Assembly: GCA_037783415.1 (NCBI GenBank)
Contig: JAZGTN010000064.1
Location: 3,521,001 to 3,585,000, forward strand
Source of the DNA: Leptasterias polaris
Lineage: Eukaryota; Echinodermata; Asteroidea; Forcipulatida; Asteriidae
DNA: 64,000 nt
Direction of reading: 5' to 3'
Within the stretch, counting starts at the first letter, position 1. The number at the start of each line of letters is the position of its first letter. The translations under genes and the position numbers were made by a program. Shown here one piece after another: positions 33,332-45,208 of this stretch. Under the pieces are notes generated by a model. The model saw nothing but the letters and a program-made list of their open reading frames with translations. It was not told the origin of the DNA and searched no databases.

Positions 33332-36279
33332 TTAGAAACAACTTTCTTTGAAGACCCAGTCGCCAGAGACCAACTTCCAAGTCGAAATAGCGATATTGAC
33401 CTTGGTGTGAGAGTCTACCTCCGCAGTGCTATCCCACTCCATAAAGGGGTCCCCCTCATCACAACCTTTACCAACCCGGACCACGCCGTTCTCGTACTCG
33501 ATCCAAAAGGCGCGGTCTTCATAAGCGCTTAGCTGGTTTGAACAGTCAAAATATGATTTCATTTGAATGCCACCAACGGTTATTTCTGTCTTCAGATCTC
33601 CAGTACGTATAGCAGCTCTGGTGTTAGCCCAACCACCAAGAGCTTAAATAAAAACAACAACAAAATGAAATAACAGATTATTGGAAGAGCTGTAGACTTT
33701 GATTGTTAAATGTGTGTCATGCGTTGGTTTTCGAAGGTGTCGGCTATTTAAAACAAATACCGCTGAAATTACTTCAAGAAAAAGTGCATCAAGTGCATCT
33801 TTTGCAGCATACAGCACGGATAAGTCAACTCGGGGGGGGGGTGTCTTTTTTAATCCCACTCTGTACAATCAACATTATTCTAACCTCTCCAAAACTTGAT
33901 TCAATGTTAAAGTTATTACTCATTACAACTTCTGCATTGCGAAAATGTTATTTCAAAGGGTACTTACTAATGTGACAGAAAATGTCTTTGTCATTCCTTC
34001 CTGTTGCTAGAGCTATGATGCCACTGTTAGCTGCGCGTATGACGAAGTTAAGCTTGAAGGGCGCCACCAACTCAGGCAGGACAAACTTGTATGACATCGG
34101 GTTAGACGGCTCGGTTGTTACGGAGCATACTGTATTGATAATGGGTAATAAATCTAAACAAGCTGTTGGTGCCACATTTGACATGGACAAAACTCTGGAG
34201 GAAACTCTGTATTGGCCGAGCGGTCCTGTTCACCTGACCCAAGCTCTGGTGTTGTCAGCTGTATTCCCAGCCATGAAACTTGAGCCCTTGAGCAAAGGCA
34301 CTTATAAACCCTTAAATGCGGCCACGCCCCTCTACTTTATGCTGGAAATGGCCAATGGATATTGGTACCACACCATCAAAGAGATATTGAACATGTTTTC
34401 TGTGCATTTCTGATGATGTTTTACATTTAAATTATTGCTTTTCGTGCCCAGCTATTGTCTAAGATTATTTGCTTTTTGTAATTAATTGTTTAATTAATTT
34501 TGTTTTGATTGATTATGTAATACAGAGAAAAACAGAAATAACATAAACTAAAACGCCTCGTGCAAAATAAATTTCGAAATAAAAATATCAGTGTTTGAAT
34601 GACCGAAGGGCCTTTTACATTTTGTGTTGAAAATCAGACACCTTGAAGCCACAAGCTGTTGACAAGATAAGCAGACACACGATAAACAGACGGTTCCGCT
34701 TACGAAGGGGTTTTATATTGATCTATGGTATTTGACATGTGATATTTACATGGTAAGTGCATGAGTGCGAACAAGTTTTCGGCCCCTAAAAAAAAAATTA
34801 TAATCTGGGTTCTGACCCCCCTCTTAGATATGTGGAATGATTCAGATGAGGCTATCACTGAATTTCACTCCCCCAGGTCATTGAACTTTGATATTTGTTT
34901 TACTAAACCTTGTACATATTCAGTTTTTGTGTGGTGAAGGAATCTTTACTAGTTCGGCATCGCACTTTGAGCTCCGGAAAACCGCTAGAGCGATGTTCGC
35001 GCATGCATACAACACCCGGGGAACCGTTCCACGATCGTAAAGCGCATGACAAGTAGACTATCACACGGGCTGCCCGTGTGATAGTCTACTATTTTTTTTG
35101 AGAAACTCACCTTTCAATACGTCCACCAAGGAGCAAAATCCCCATTCTTGTAACTATTCTTTTCACAGTTCCTTGTAAGACCTACCAATGCCATGTAAAG
35201 TTTCTCTTTACTTCGGTAAATCTTACATAACTTTGGTTAACTGCACTAGACTATCACACGGGCTGCCCGTGTGATAGTCTACTTGTCATGCGTATTTACC
35301 ATGTGCGTGATTACTCGCGTGCGCGCTTGGGTAACAGCAAATATAGCACCTGACACGTGATGCTGAATGGACCAGTGAGAGTTCGACTCTCGGTCATGAA
35401 TATGTATGAGGTATAGTAATAGGTTATATCTCATTAAAAACAATTCTTTTTTTTGTAAACTGGTGATTTATGTGGGCGGGTTGAAACAGAAATCTCACGC
35501 TTCAATGAGTGCTCCTTTTACATACTAAGTTTTTATTTTGATTTTTGATTTGTTGAAAATTCGAACAAATAAAACAATATAAGTCATTTACTTTTGAATA
35601 GTTTCCCTCCCTTTTGCTTTTTAACGATAAACACAGACGATCTCGTGATATGATTTTTTTACCCAGTGTTTACCTTCTGGGGCCGTAGCATGGCCATGAC
35701 ACGTCGGTGGTATCTTTGCCATTACTGATGCCATCCAGTGGTATCTGCTGTGGGGATACCCGGGGCCTGGCTTGGGTACAGAACCATAGTATCGAACCTG
35801 CATCTTACATCTCACCAGGCCTAAGACAATCAAAAACAGTTATTACTTTTATGAGATGGCTTAGGGCATTTTCCAAACTTCGGATTTTGGGCCCCGGCTC
35901 CGGCGGTGTTTTCAAAATCAAATGGAGCCCGGGGCCGGAGAGGGTGCCGAATCCGAGGTTTGGAAAGTTATTTTTGGGTTTCACTAGTAGCTGCAAGGCA
36001 TGTTGCATCCACTAAATGTAATTGTAGATAGTCAAGTTATTGTCTTGCAATACCTAACATGAAAACATATAATATTTCTAGAATTTCCCCTAAACACTGA
36101 ACAAGAAGAAAAAGGGGGGGGGGGGGGAAACAAGAACAACAACACGAAGACTGATAACAACAACAACAACAACAAAGAACAAGAACAAGAACAACAAGAA
36201 TAGAACAACAAGTTACATTAATATGGTAGGACTTACCCAAGAACAGAATTATAGATGTTGCTAGCCGTGCGGCGACCAT
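33332..36279 (-). CDS. Secreted FAMeT-domain protein, gene 2
   Basis: The duplicate of 12530-15551, with the same four exons: 36279-36237, 35820-35674, 34129-33968 and 33642-33332. The product is 220 residues, one more than gene 1, because VGKGSEGDPF has become VGKGCDEGDPF (a 3-base insertion). The last intron acceptor changed from TTTCAG to TTTAAG but keeps AG. All introns are phase 1 and the frame is open, so both paralogues may be functional. The intron between exons 2 and 3 holds the doubled palindrome but lacks the hairpin MITE and SINE tail present in gene 1. The added Cys next to the loop could alter disulfide pairing; this is inference. Confidence 0.8.
35043..35290. repeat. Doubled palindrome flanking a 155-bp insertion
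   Basis: The core TAGACTATCACACGGGC|T|GCCCGTGTGATAGTCTA occurs at about 35054-35090 and again at about 35247-35283, with about 155 bp of unrelated sequence between. Unit 1 has one palindrome and no insert (14545-14601). The event postdates the duplication and looks like an insertion into the palindrome with a long target duplication, or repair of a broken cruciform. Confidence 0.85.
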
Positions 36280-37579
36280 CCTTATTAATCAAATCGTGCT
36301 GACTGATTCTGTGGTGACGGCATGACGACGATATGTTGATGCTACCCACGCAGTCTTCTTCACAAGGCTCGTAGCGTAGTTACGCACGACCCGTGCTAAT
36401 TTGACACCAAACAATGTCATAAAATAACTTGGTTTTTTTGAAAAGTAAGTTTGTTTCCAAAAACGAACCATAGGCATATCCTCCAACTGGTCACATTTTT
36501 TTCTTTCTAAAAGACCAAGACATTATGTTGCGTCACGGATTTTGTGTTCCCTTTTAAAACAATTTATTTCTTTATAACCATCACCACACGCGAGACGTGT
36601 TTTTATTATTGACTTTTTGAAACATTCATGAACTGACAGCCCCCCCCCCCCCCCGAAAAAATAAATAAATAACAAACAGAGAGACAGACAAACAGACAAA
36701 CAATGGAAGGGTTGTTACCCCCCCCCCCCCCCCACCACCACCATTCGTCGTTGCTATGCAACTGCTGCCAACAAAGTGATTCCAGAAAAAATTGTTTTAT
36801 GGGCAGAATTATTTATTTAATAAACCATTCATTTTAACAAGATCGTACATTCTGAGCTTGTTTGAAAATTGAATATTTATTGCACGTCAGCATTTCAAAA
36901 GTGACTGACTTCACATGGCTAGAACCAATTATGAAAATGACAAAAGCCTTTACTTTTTCGTATAATACGATAAATATAGTGTGTTGATATAGATCATTAG
37001 CTGTTGCAAGTTGCTTACCAACCAAAAGGACCTATCTGTTGTGTAAATGCAAACAAATAGTCTATTGCCTGACGTTTCGACACTGGTAGAGTATTTCTCG
37101 AGGGCTACATGACATCACATCACACATAAACATGTTTACAAGTGTATCCCGTGAGGATGTTTAAAACTAGGAGAGATGGCCTTAGCTTTCGTCAGAGGCA
37201 CAAACAAGCACTAACAAAAACATAACCATTAGCAAAAAGAGGAGCAAAGAACTATGGGAAGGCATCCAGAAAAACATGCATTATTATGGTTGGAAAAGAA
37301 GTTTAAAAAGTAGAATATAATGATTCCCACAAATATGCCTCAAAATTGTGTGGTTTTTCTTTTACTTCGTGAACTAACACGGCTTTACCAAAAATGGTAA
37401 ACCATCACAACAAAAGCCTGTTAAAAAAAGCAGGCAGCTGAACAGGAGAGTTCCGATTATCAAAGGCCTATATAGGTGGCTCTGTATAATGAATGGTAGC
37501 AGATTTTGTGCACAAATGAATGCTTATTGATGTAGTAAATCCACGATGGTGGAGAACTTGTTTTTGTTGAGGCGTAGGC
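36280..37579. other. Intergenic upstream of FAMeT gene 2
   Basis: Equals 15552-16852. Contains C tracts (36641-36654, 36718-36733). No gene seen. Confidence 0.5.
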
Positions 37580-37588
37580 CTTACAACG

Positions 37589-38440
37589 GGGTTGTTCTAA
37601 AACCCCCTCGACCCCCTCGACCCCCACGACCCACGACCCCTCGACCCCTCGACGTCCGCCCCGTTATCGAAACGTGTCCCAATTCCAATTCATAACACAT
37701 CGCTTTACGGCCGAGTAAGAATTAAGTTCCCGATTTAGAATTCACAGCGTGTGATCCAAAGAGCTAGCTGGTCTGGCGACGCGACTTCCTTCCGGCGACC
37801 TGCTGATGACCAACAGACCATACGTCCAGAGTCAGTGGTGTTGCACCGACCGAGTGAGAGTCACGACACAAGAAGAGAGGTAAGCATGTCAAATAATTTC
37901 GTGTTGTTGTCAACAATTGTTTGCCAGTCTGTGTGCACGTTACGTGCACACCGATCATGATCTCGTTTCATATGGTCGGGGGCCCGGGTGTGGGAGACTG
38001 ACAACCCCAAAACACGTGTGGGCCATGGTCGGTCGGGTCTACAACCTCGAGCTCCGCATAGAGCAAGTAGTAATTGTTGACACAGGACGGGAGCGATCAG
38101 CCGGAAATGAGTCTGCCTGATCATCACGTAATGAGTTGGCCTAAATCGTACTCGGGCGGTAAACGCAGGATCCCAGTTGGGATATACTCCTATTCAGGCT
38201 CGGGTCGGCCAAGAGATACGCTTGGAAATGCCGCGATTTTTTTTATGTACACCAAAATTGCCACAGTACCCGATCTCAGCCAATCACGCGCAGTTTGCTT
38301 CGTGCGTGATTGGCTGAGATCGTGTCATGTGGCAATTTTGGTGTACATAAAAAAAAATCGAGCATAAGTCGAGGGGTCGAGGGGGTCGTGGGTCGTGGGT
38401 CGTGAGGGTCGAGGGGGTCGAGGGGGTTTTAGAACAACCC
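37589..38440. mobile_element. 852-bp MITE with long GC-rich inverted repeats
   Basis: Ends GGGTTGTTCTAAAACCCCCT and its complement AGGGGGTTTTAGAACAACCC; homology continues inward through CGACCCCCTCGACCC-type repeats for about 60 bp. Flanked by CTTACAACG at 37580-37588 and 38441-38449. Unit 1 has the single target (GGCCTTACAACGGGGTAGG near 16850). Because the repeat ends are GGG/CCC next to target G and C, the duplication can be read as 7 or 9 bp. No transposase. A second palindromic element is nested inside. A 7-9 bp duplication fits hAT- or P-like enzymes, but the termini do not settle it. Confidence 0.92.
38234..38360. mobile_element. Nested palindromic element
   Basis: CGATTTTTTTTATGTACACC with AAAATTGCCACA at the left is complementary to TGTGGCAATTTTGGTGTACA with AAAAAATCG at the right. 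The inner arms GATCTCAGCCAATCACGC and GCGTGATTGGCTGAGATC also pair. Almost the whole 127 bp forms a hairpin. Confidence 0.9.
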
Positions 38441-38449
38441 CTTACAACG

Positions 38450-40989
38450 GGGTAGGGAGTGATCCCAAGGAAGGAGGCGAGGAAAACGACGCAAACAAAA
38501 GAAAATGATGGGTAGAAATGTTGGTTGTCTCCCGTTAGGCTTTATAAGTTTATTGTTCTTATTGGCGAATTTACAACCAAAGACAGAAAAACCCCTGTAA
38601 TAAGATACAGAATAACAGGTCTGTGTTTAATATTTATCTAAGTAATAATTAACTTACAAATACAATGATTGAAATTAACAACTGTTTCTCTTCTTAATCT
38701 TTGAAAAGAGTTAGACTCACCCAGCACTCGGTTAAATCTCCGAACTCAATTAGCACAACCTGCACTCGGCAGGGCAGTTGTAAATACCTATGAACATAAG
38801 ACAGAGCAATTTGTATTTTTTTTTAATACTATCACCATCAACTTAGAAGAAACTAAAAACGAGTATTGCTAAGTCAGTCTAGCAACAGTTGTCATGACCC
38901 GAAAAGTAAACAGCGTACAACCCTAGAAAGTATATGTACGGAATGGCCGTTGTTTTAAACAAAAGAACAATCTCCCAATAATCATTACAAAAACACACAA
39001 ACTCCCCGGCCTTCCCACAACCTATTGGTAAGTAAAACCCACCAGCATGGACCTTTATATGTACTGAATCTAGTGGCACTTATCACAATGTTTATAGATG
39101 CATATTTTAAAGCTTAATTAAAGTAAAATTGGTCTCTCACCAGCAACAGAGAATGTCCGTGTTTCCAAGCTTAATCAAGAGAGGTCGACCAAATCACGAA
39201 AGTGAACATGTATCCATGCGCATGCTTGTCAACAAATCAAAAGTATTAAAAAGTGACTTTAGACGACCGCTATTGTAACAATATATTTGTAATTAAACAA
39301 ATCTTTAATAAAGATTTCTTCTAGAGTGGAAACTCCAGAAAAGAACCTCGAAACTATGACCCTCTTAATTATGACGTCATTTGGGGTCTATATTTTAACA
39401 ATCTTCGTATTGAATGCACTACGTGATAAGGTTCTGCCCGGATACAAGGGGTTAAAGGAACTATTGCGACTTACGGAATAATATTAGAGACAGTATTAAT
39501 GTTACACATCCTCACATTGACAACAAAAAATAAATAAATAAATACAATTAAAATTAGTAAATGAAATAAAAATAGACGAATGAAACAAATAATTAATAAT
39601 AATAACAAATAATTTAAAAAGTTAATAAATAGACACAACTCTGGATATTGAACCCCCCCCCCCCCATCCTTCTAGACTTCTAGATGTGGAATGATCTAGT
39701 ATAGGATATCAAGTACGATCAACTTGCTCTGGGCATTGCAAGTTGGAACACTTAAATTCGACCACACCATTCAATGCTACGGAACAGTGTCACAATAACA
39801 ATACCTGTCGATACATAAGAACGCTGCTCGAAGCAAGGAGCCTGTCACAGTAGGCACATTTTTTGTCTATATCAATAACATAACAACCGTTTGGTCAAAT
39901 CCGGTCATACTTCATGTAATCCTCTATTCGAACCCCCCATTTGAGAAAGTGTAGTCAATCACAGGGTTTAATTCACTAACAGTTCACCATGACCCTTTGA
40001 AATTTGCCAGCGGCAGTCCCCAATGACATTTTCAAACACAAAAAACATACGTTGTACACACCCACCCACCCTTACAGATCCGGTTTGTGGGGTACTGCTA
40101 TTGTTGTTCTATTATTCCCTTTTCTGAAGAATTCCCTTGTGGGGTCCAATTGTTCCTATTGAAATGACCTTGTGGGGTCCATTGTTCCATTGTTGTCAGG
40201 ACCCCACAAGTGCCAATCCGTGCGAACATTGAAACGCGTGCAGATTGCCTATGCGTTTTGAACACGAACCTTGAATTTTATTAATAGATAAGGTCTGCAG
40301 CCAACATAATGTAATATTTATAATATCATCAGGCTACTATAAAGTCTTTCTAGCATGGGAATCACCTTGGTATCACCACCAAACATACTTAATTGCCCTC
40401 TAAACTAAAAGTACCTTCCAATGAGGCGTAAGTCACCAGAGAGCATGTTAATGGAACCCTTGGGACCCAGGGTTAATAAAAATTAATTGTTCTTATTAAA
40501 ACCCGGCATAGTGGCATGGCTCACTTATTGAGAACACTTTTTTTTTAAAGCAGTACTCCACCATTTTTTTTTTTTTTTTATCTAAAAAATTTCACTTTTC
40601 TTAACTACACCTACCCAAATAGCATGCAAATTGTCTTATTACCATCTGGGTTGTTGTTCACTTAAAAAATCCATCAAGGGCAAGCTCCCCGGGTTTTCCC
40701 CTAGGAATTGTACCGCAATTACTTTTAGCCTAAGACCTAATTACCACTACTAGATGAAATAAACCATGTTGTATAAACTACAAGTAGAGACAAACATGGG
40801 CTATTTTTGAAGGAAATTTGGCTAGAATTTGTTTTATTTAGTCACAAGGGTCTATATATAATGGTTTGGGCGATTTAAAAGGGATTGTGTTCTCTCAAAA
40901 AAGATTATTACACGCAAATATCAAACAGTCACTTAAAAAGTGCCGGTTGGTGTAACCGTGTGATTCTATTTGATGCCGTCACGGAGTGT
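38450..40989. other. Intergenic, unit 2
   Basis: Equals 16850-19244 except for the 164-bp insertion at 40064. No gene seen. Confidence 0.5.
40064..40227 (-). mobile_element. 164-bp dispersed repeat, unit 2 only
   Basis: Inserted between ACACCC and ATTGAAACG relative to unit 1 (near 18480). The sequence TGTGGGGTACTGCTATTGTTGTTCTATTATTCCC and several TTGTGGGGTCC motifs match, in reverse complement, the block 63236-63398. The two are members of one dispersed short family carrying CCCACCC-rich ends. Confidence 0.8.
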
Positions 40990-41105
40990 TAAGGTTCAAG
41001 TTTGGGGCTACATTTAGGTCGAGGCGACATTTAGGTACAAGTTTGGGGCTACATTTAGGTCAGGCGACATTTGGGGCTCGGGCTACATTTAGGGGCCGCA
41101 CAGCC
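40990..41105. repeat. Minisatellite segment, unit 2 copy
   Basis: Duplicate of 19245-19360. Confidence 0.85.
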
Positions 41106-41459
41106 GTCTCTTACGTATCTGCGCAAAAGCTTGCCCCAACAATGTTACATAGCAACTGTCAATACAGTCCAAGGAATTCAAATTCAAGGGGAATTTGTCT
41201 GACTAAACAAGTCGTTATACCATTACCAGTCAATATTCAAATCTAATTCTAAAACTGATTATTCGGCATTGTCCGATCATGCAGCTGTGGATGTTGCTTC
41301 ATCGCACGTATAGACGTGGTGATCAAGCCGTATTCGTAGCCTTATAACCACCAGTTCGGACACGGTTTTGCAAATAGTTTGATATAACCGTTTGATGACG
41401 TTAATTACTAGAGAGCTATAATCTATTTCTTACTAGTATACTCAACAGGTATCCCCAAA

Positions 41460-41817
41460 ATGGCATTGAATATTCATGCGAGTCTACTAGCCGCTTTGTT
41501 CTGCGTAAAATACACGACTGTTTCTACGTCTGGAGGTTCGGTCAGTCACGCCCCTAAGCGGTTCAAATATATTTTATTTCCTACAGAAAGCTCTGGTAGC
41601 AACAACATGCTTATGAAACAGACAAGGAAAGCATTGGTACGCAAAGGTCACGATGTTACTTTCCTGATAAGTAGTTCTCAATCGGCCTCGCTTTCGAAAA
41701 ATAAAAGCCTTGGTTGACAAAACTCGGGCTGTGCGTTGCAATAGCGATAGTTATTTGTGCGTGGACGTATTTGCTCCCGAATTTCGGCGACCACCTTTTA
41801 AAATGAAATTTTCACAG
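41460..41817 (+). pseudogene. UGT-like first exon, frameshifted, copy 2
   Basis: Duplicate of 19715-20072 at offset 21745, with the same one-base frame change and the same donor CACAG|GTTAGT. No second UGT exon follows. The shared lesion shows that the defect existed before the tandem duplication. Confidence 0.7.
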
Positions 41818-42964
41818 GTTAGTTTTATGGTTTATATCTACATTTACAAAGGATTAAAACAATCTAACGGTTCCAAAAACCAAAGAAATACTTTGCCTTA
41901 TGAGGTTGAAATTGTTATCTCCTTTTGTGGGAACTTTTTATTTACCTGCACTCTTTTCACCGGTCCCTTTAATAGGAGCTACTGTCATCGCATTCCCAAA
42001 TATATAGGATCCATCATTTGATTACTTATTTTGCTATTATCTGGTTGGTGCTTTTCCGAGCGTCAATTAAAAAGACGATCGCCCCGCCTAAACGCACAAA
42101 GCCGCCGACAAACACTTTGGCCTACGTCTCGCTCCAATCTTTCGTATGAGATTATATTCTCACGTCACAATGGTCACTTGACTAACGCCCTTTCATTACA
42201 AAAACTTTTCAACGTTTAATCAGCTTTATGTATTAATTTACCCGCGAAAGGGTTGGATAAAGATTAAAAGGTTTCAATGGTGCAACATTTCCCAGTTGAC
42301 ATTTTTTCAACATCAGTCTCTAAAACGGTCAACCTGTGGGAATTTAAACGGATATCAAAGAAAATAGACGATTGAATATTACTTTTATCAACCCCCGGTT
42401 TGGCTTTGCTCCGGTAGTGAACATCTCAATTGATGGACATCTCAATAGAGGATTAGCGCGTCTTTCTTTCCGGTCTTTCTTGCCGGTCAAGCTGGTCTAA
42501 ATTGAAAGCCTGCTTCAACAGAGCGATGCTTGGGTTCCTGCCTTAGGGGCACTATAAATTCACCTCTCTACAGAAATCAAGTTAGTTTGAGGGTGGTTGT
42601 TCGTACAGTTTAGTAAACGCCGTAGCTGTTGTTGAGTTTTACCGGGACTGACTTACGTACACTGGCTTGGGGTTCATCGCGGCTTTGCTTTTCCGTGAAG
42701 TTCATTCAAAAATAATGTATTTTCTATTTTCGCAATTGAATTTGAGTGATACCGAACATTTGAGTGGTGGGTATAATGTACATTGAAGTATCTTACCACC
42801 GCCTAAGATACTTAGTATCTTAGTATCTCGGAAAATATTTAGGGCCTGTTAAGCTAAAACATTCAATAAGGAGCCTTCCTACATGCTTATCGTGCTGGTG
42901 GGTAGATAGTTAAACTCTCCAGAAGACTTCTTTATTGTCTTGTTGAATTTAAACATTACTACGG
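41818..42964. other. 5' flank of receptor copy C
   Basis: Same as 20073-21219, with no visible change, so the presumed receptor promoter is intact although its gene is interrupted downstream. Confidence 0.45.
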
Positions 42965-42988
42965 ATGAAAGCAAAGATGCAACTAATT

Positions 42989-43009
42989 CGTCGCTGTTTT
43001 TACGAACCG
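42989..43009 (+). repeat. Left terminal inverted repeat
   Basis: 21 bp, starting CGTCGCTGTTTTTACGAACC. Pairs with 50474-50494 with two mismatches (positions 6 and 18). Confidence 0.95.
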
Positions 43010-43678
43010 ACAAAACAGCCACTTCAGATGAAATATGGATTTCGAGAAAATCGGGTTTTACGAAATGGGAGTACTGAAACGCTAAATTTAAGAGGTTTAT
43101 ACTCACAAATTCTTGCAAAAATGTCCAGGACAGTTGCACAGGGTTTACTTTTAACAGTGCACGCGAATATTTTATCCGTACTTTAGGTTAAATTGAGATA
43201 ATTAAAAGTAATTAACTGTTTCGGTTCGTAAAGGCATTTTTTACTGTGCACGCGCATAATGATGTACTACGTGAAGGTTTTACGAACTGGCGCGCTTACT
43301 ATTTTGTCACTTCGTAAAACTCGTGTAAAGAAAAGTATGATTCACATGGCAATGTTTCACGAACTGACGCAGCGGTAGTTTCGACCCCATGCATTTATGA
43401 ATCAGTTGAACTCTATTTGCAGCTCTGCTTTGTTGACGTTCCCAAATGTCACAAAGGTGATTTAAAACACCTATTAACCTAAGAAAACTAAATGAAATTT
43501 GTTTGTAGTGTATAAATGCGTACCGAACTTAGTAAAAATTATTGGAGAAAACGTTGTTTCAAAATCTATGTTTGGTTTTCAAAACTGCCCCATACTAGAT
43601 GGATTCCTCTGCCATATTACACGAAAACAGCAATCAAAATGAAAAACTAAAACAGATTTAGAATAATGAGAGTCAGTT

Positions 43679-44222
43679 ATAAAGCATTTACAATTATTCT
43701 GTTCTTGCACCCAAGATTCAGTTTATTTAATTTTGTAAACAAGCATTACACCTATTCTGTTAATGCCATCAATTTTTAAACAGAATATCATTAACATTCA
43801 ATTAAAATTCATTTGAACATAACACCTGAGCACCAAAGTAGAAATTCATTTTAAATTTTATAAAGCATTTACAATTATTCTGATCTTGCAACCAAGATTA
43901 AGTTTATTTTATTTTGTAAACAAGCATTACACCTATTCTGTTAATGCCATCAATTTTTAAACAGAATATCATTAACATTCAATTAAAATTCATTTGAACA
44001 TAACACCTGAGCACCAAAGTGGAAATTCATTTTAAACTATATAAAGCATTTTCAATTATTCTGTTCTTGCAACCAAGATTCAGTTTTGTTTTTTTTGTAA
44101 ACAAGCATTAACACTTATTCTGTTCATGCAATCAATTTTTAAACAGACTATCATTAACATTAAATAAACATTCATTGAAACATAATACCTGAACACCAAA
44201 GTGGACATTCATTGTAAGTTTT
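43679..44222. repeat. 181-bp tandem triplication inside the transposon
   Basis: Units begin ATAAAGCATTTACAATTATTCTG at 43679, 43860 and 44041. The first two are almost identical; the third is more diverged. AT-rich, non-coding, between the left end and the transposase 3' end. Confidence 0.95.
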
Positions 44223-44495
44223 ATCATAAAACAGCTGATAATTTTGTTTGAACATTCTTTAGGCAACAATGCTAAGATTTAATTTAGTTCCTGACATCCT
44301 GATGCATTCGATGATGTGTAACCCAAAATTCATAAGAATGAGTTAATGTTTTTTTAAACGTATTTTTAGAACAATACTGTTTAAAGAGTTTTCAGAGTTA
44401 TTACTAAACGTTTACAGACCCTTTAAACGCTAAGCAAAGTGTGATGTCACAATATAAGTTATAATGACAACATTTAGATAATACTTAAAGTTAGC

Positions 44496-45205
44496 TTAGC
44501 AATTGGAACCTGGAATGTTCGGACTCTCCATCAGCCAGACAATCAATCTCAATTTCCTCATCCACTCCATCAAGAAGACTTTGACTGGGAAGCGATGGGA
44601 ATCTTTGAGACCAACTGAACTGACTCTATTTAAGGAGAGCAAAGAGAGTCGGGAATGAACATGGGAATCCCCTGACAGTAAAACAAAGAAAACAGTTATT
44701 TCATAATGATAAAACAAACATGATTTAGAAAATGATTTTCAGTGCTTGGTTTTAAAAGTTGATGAAGAGAGCAGAAAGTTTGGGCTTACAATCAACATCA
44801 GCAAAACTGTGAGGTCCTAATCACCAGCAAGGTAAAACAAAAGTTTCTGTATCCATAAAGGGAAAACAACTTTTTCAGGTCAACAATTTGCTAGGGGAGT
44901 CATCTCATCAGTTTCTGGTAGCAATGAAAATGACATCAAAATTCGGTTGGACTGGCTATGGGAGCGACACAAAAAGTGAATACGGTTTGGAACTCTCATC
45001 AAATAGAAACATTAACCAAACTGGAAATAGACAAGGTACTCATCCTATCAATAGCCACTTATGGATCAAAGACTTGGACAGTCAGGAAAAGTGATGGAAA
45101 CAGACTGCTAGTCTTCGAGATGACCTGTCTGAGGAAAATCGTTTGGGTTACCACAAGAGATAGGTTGAATGACACATCAGTCAGAGATACATTGGACTAC
45201 CATTT
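44496..45205 (+). mobile_element. Internally deleted LINE remnant nested in the transposon
   Basis: The left part reads IGTWNVRTLHQP, the start of an APE-type endonuclease. The middle reads KVDEESRKFGLTINISKT and the right part SIATYGSKTWTVRKSD.NRLLVFEMTCLRKI, both typical of the RT C-terminal half of jockey/CR1-like LINEs. Stops and frame changes separate the pieces, and the endonuclease-to-RT centre is missing. The right end abuts the transposase stop codon. Confidence 0.75.
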
Positions 45206-45208
45206 TTA

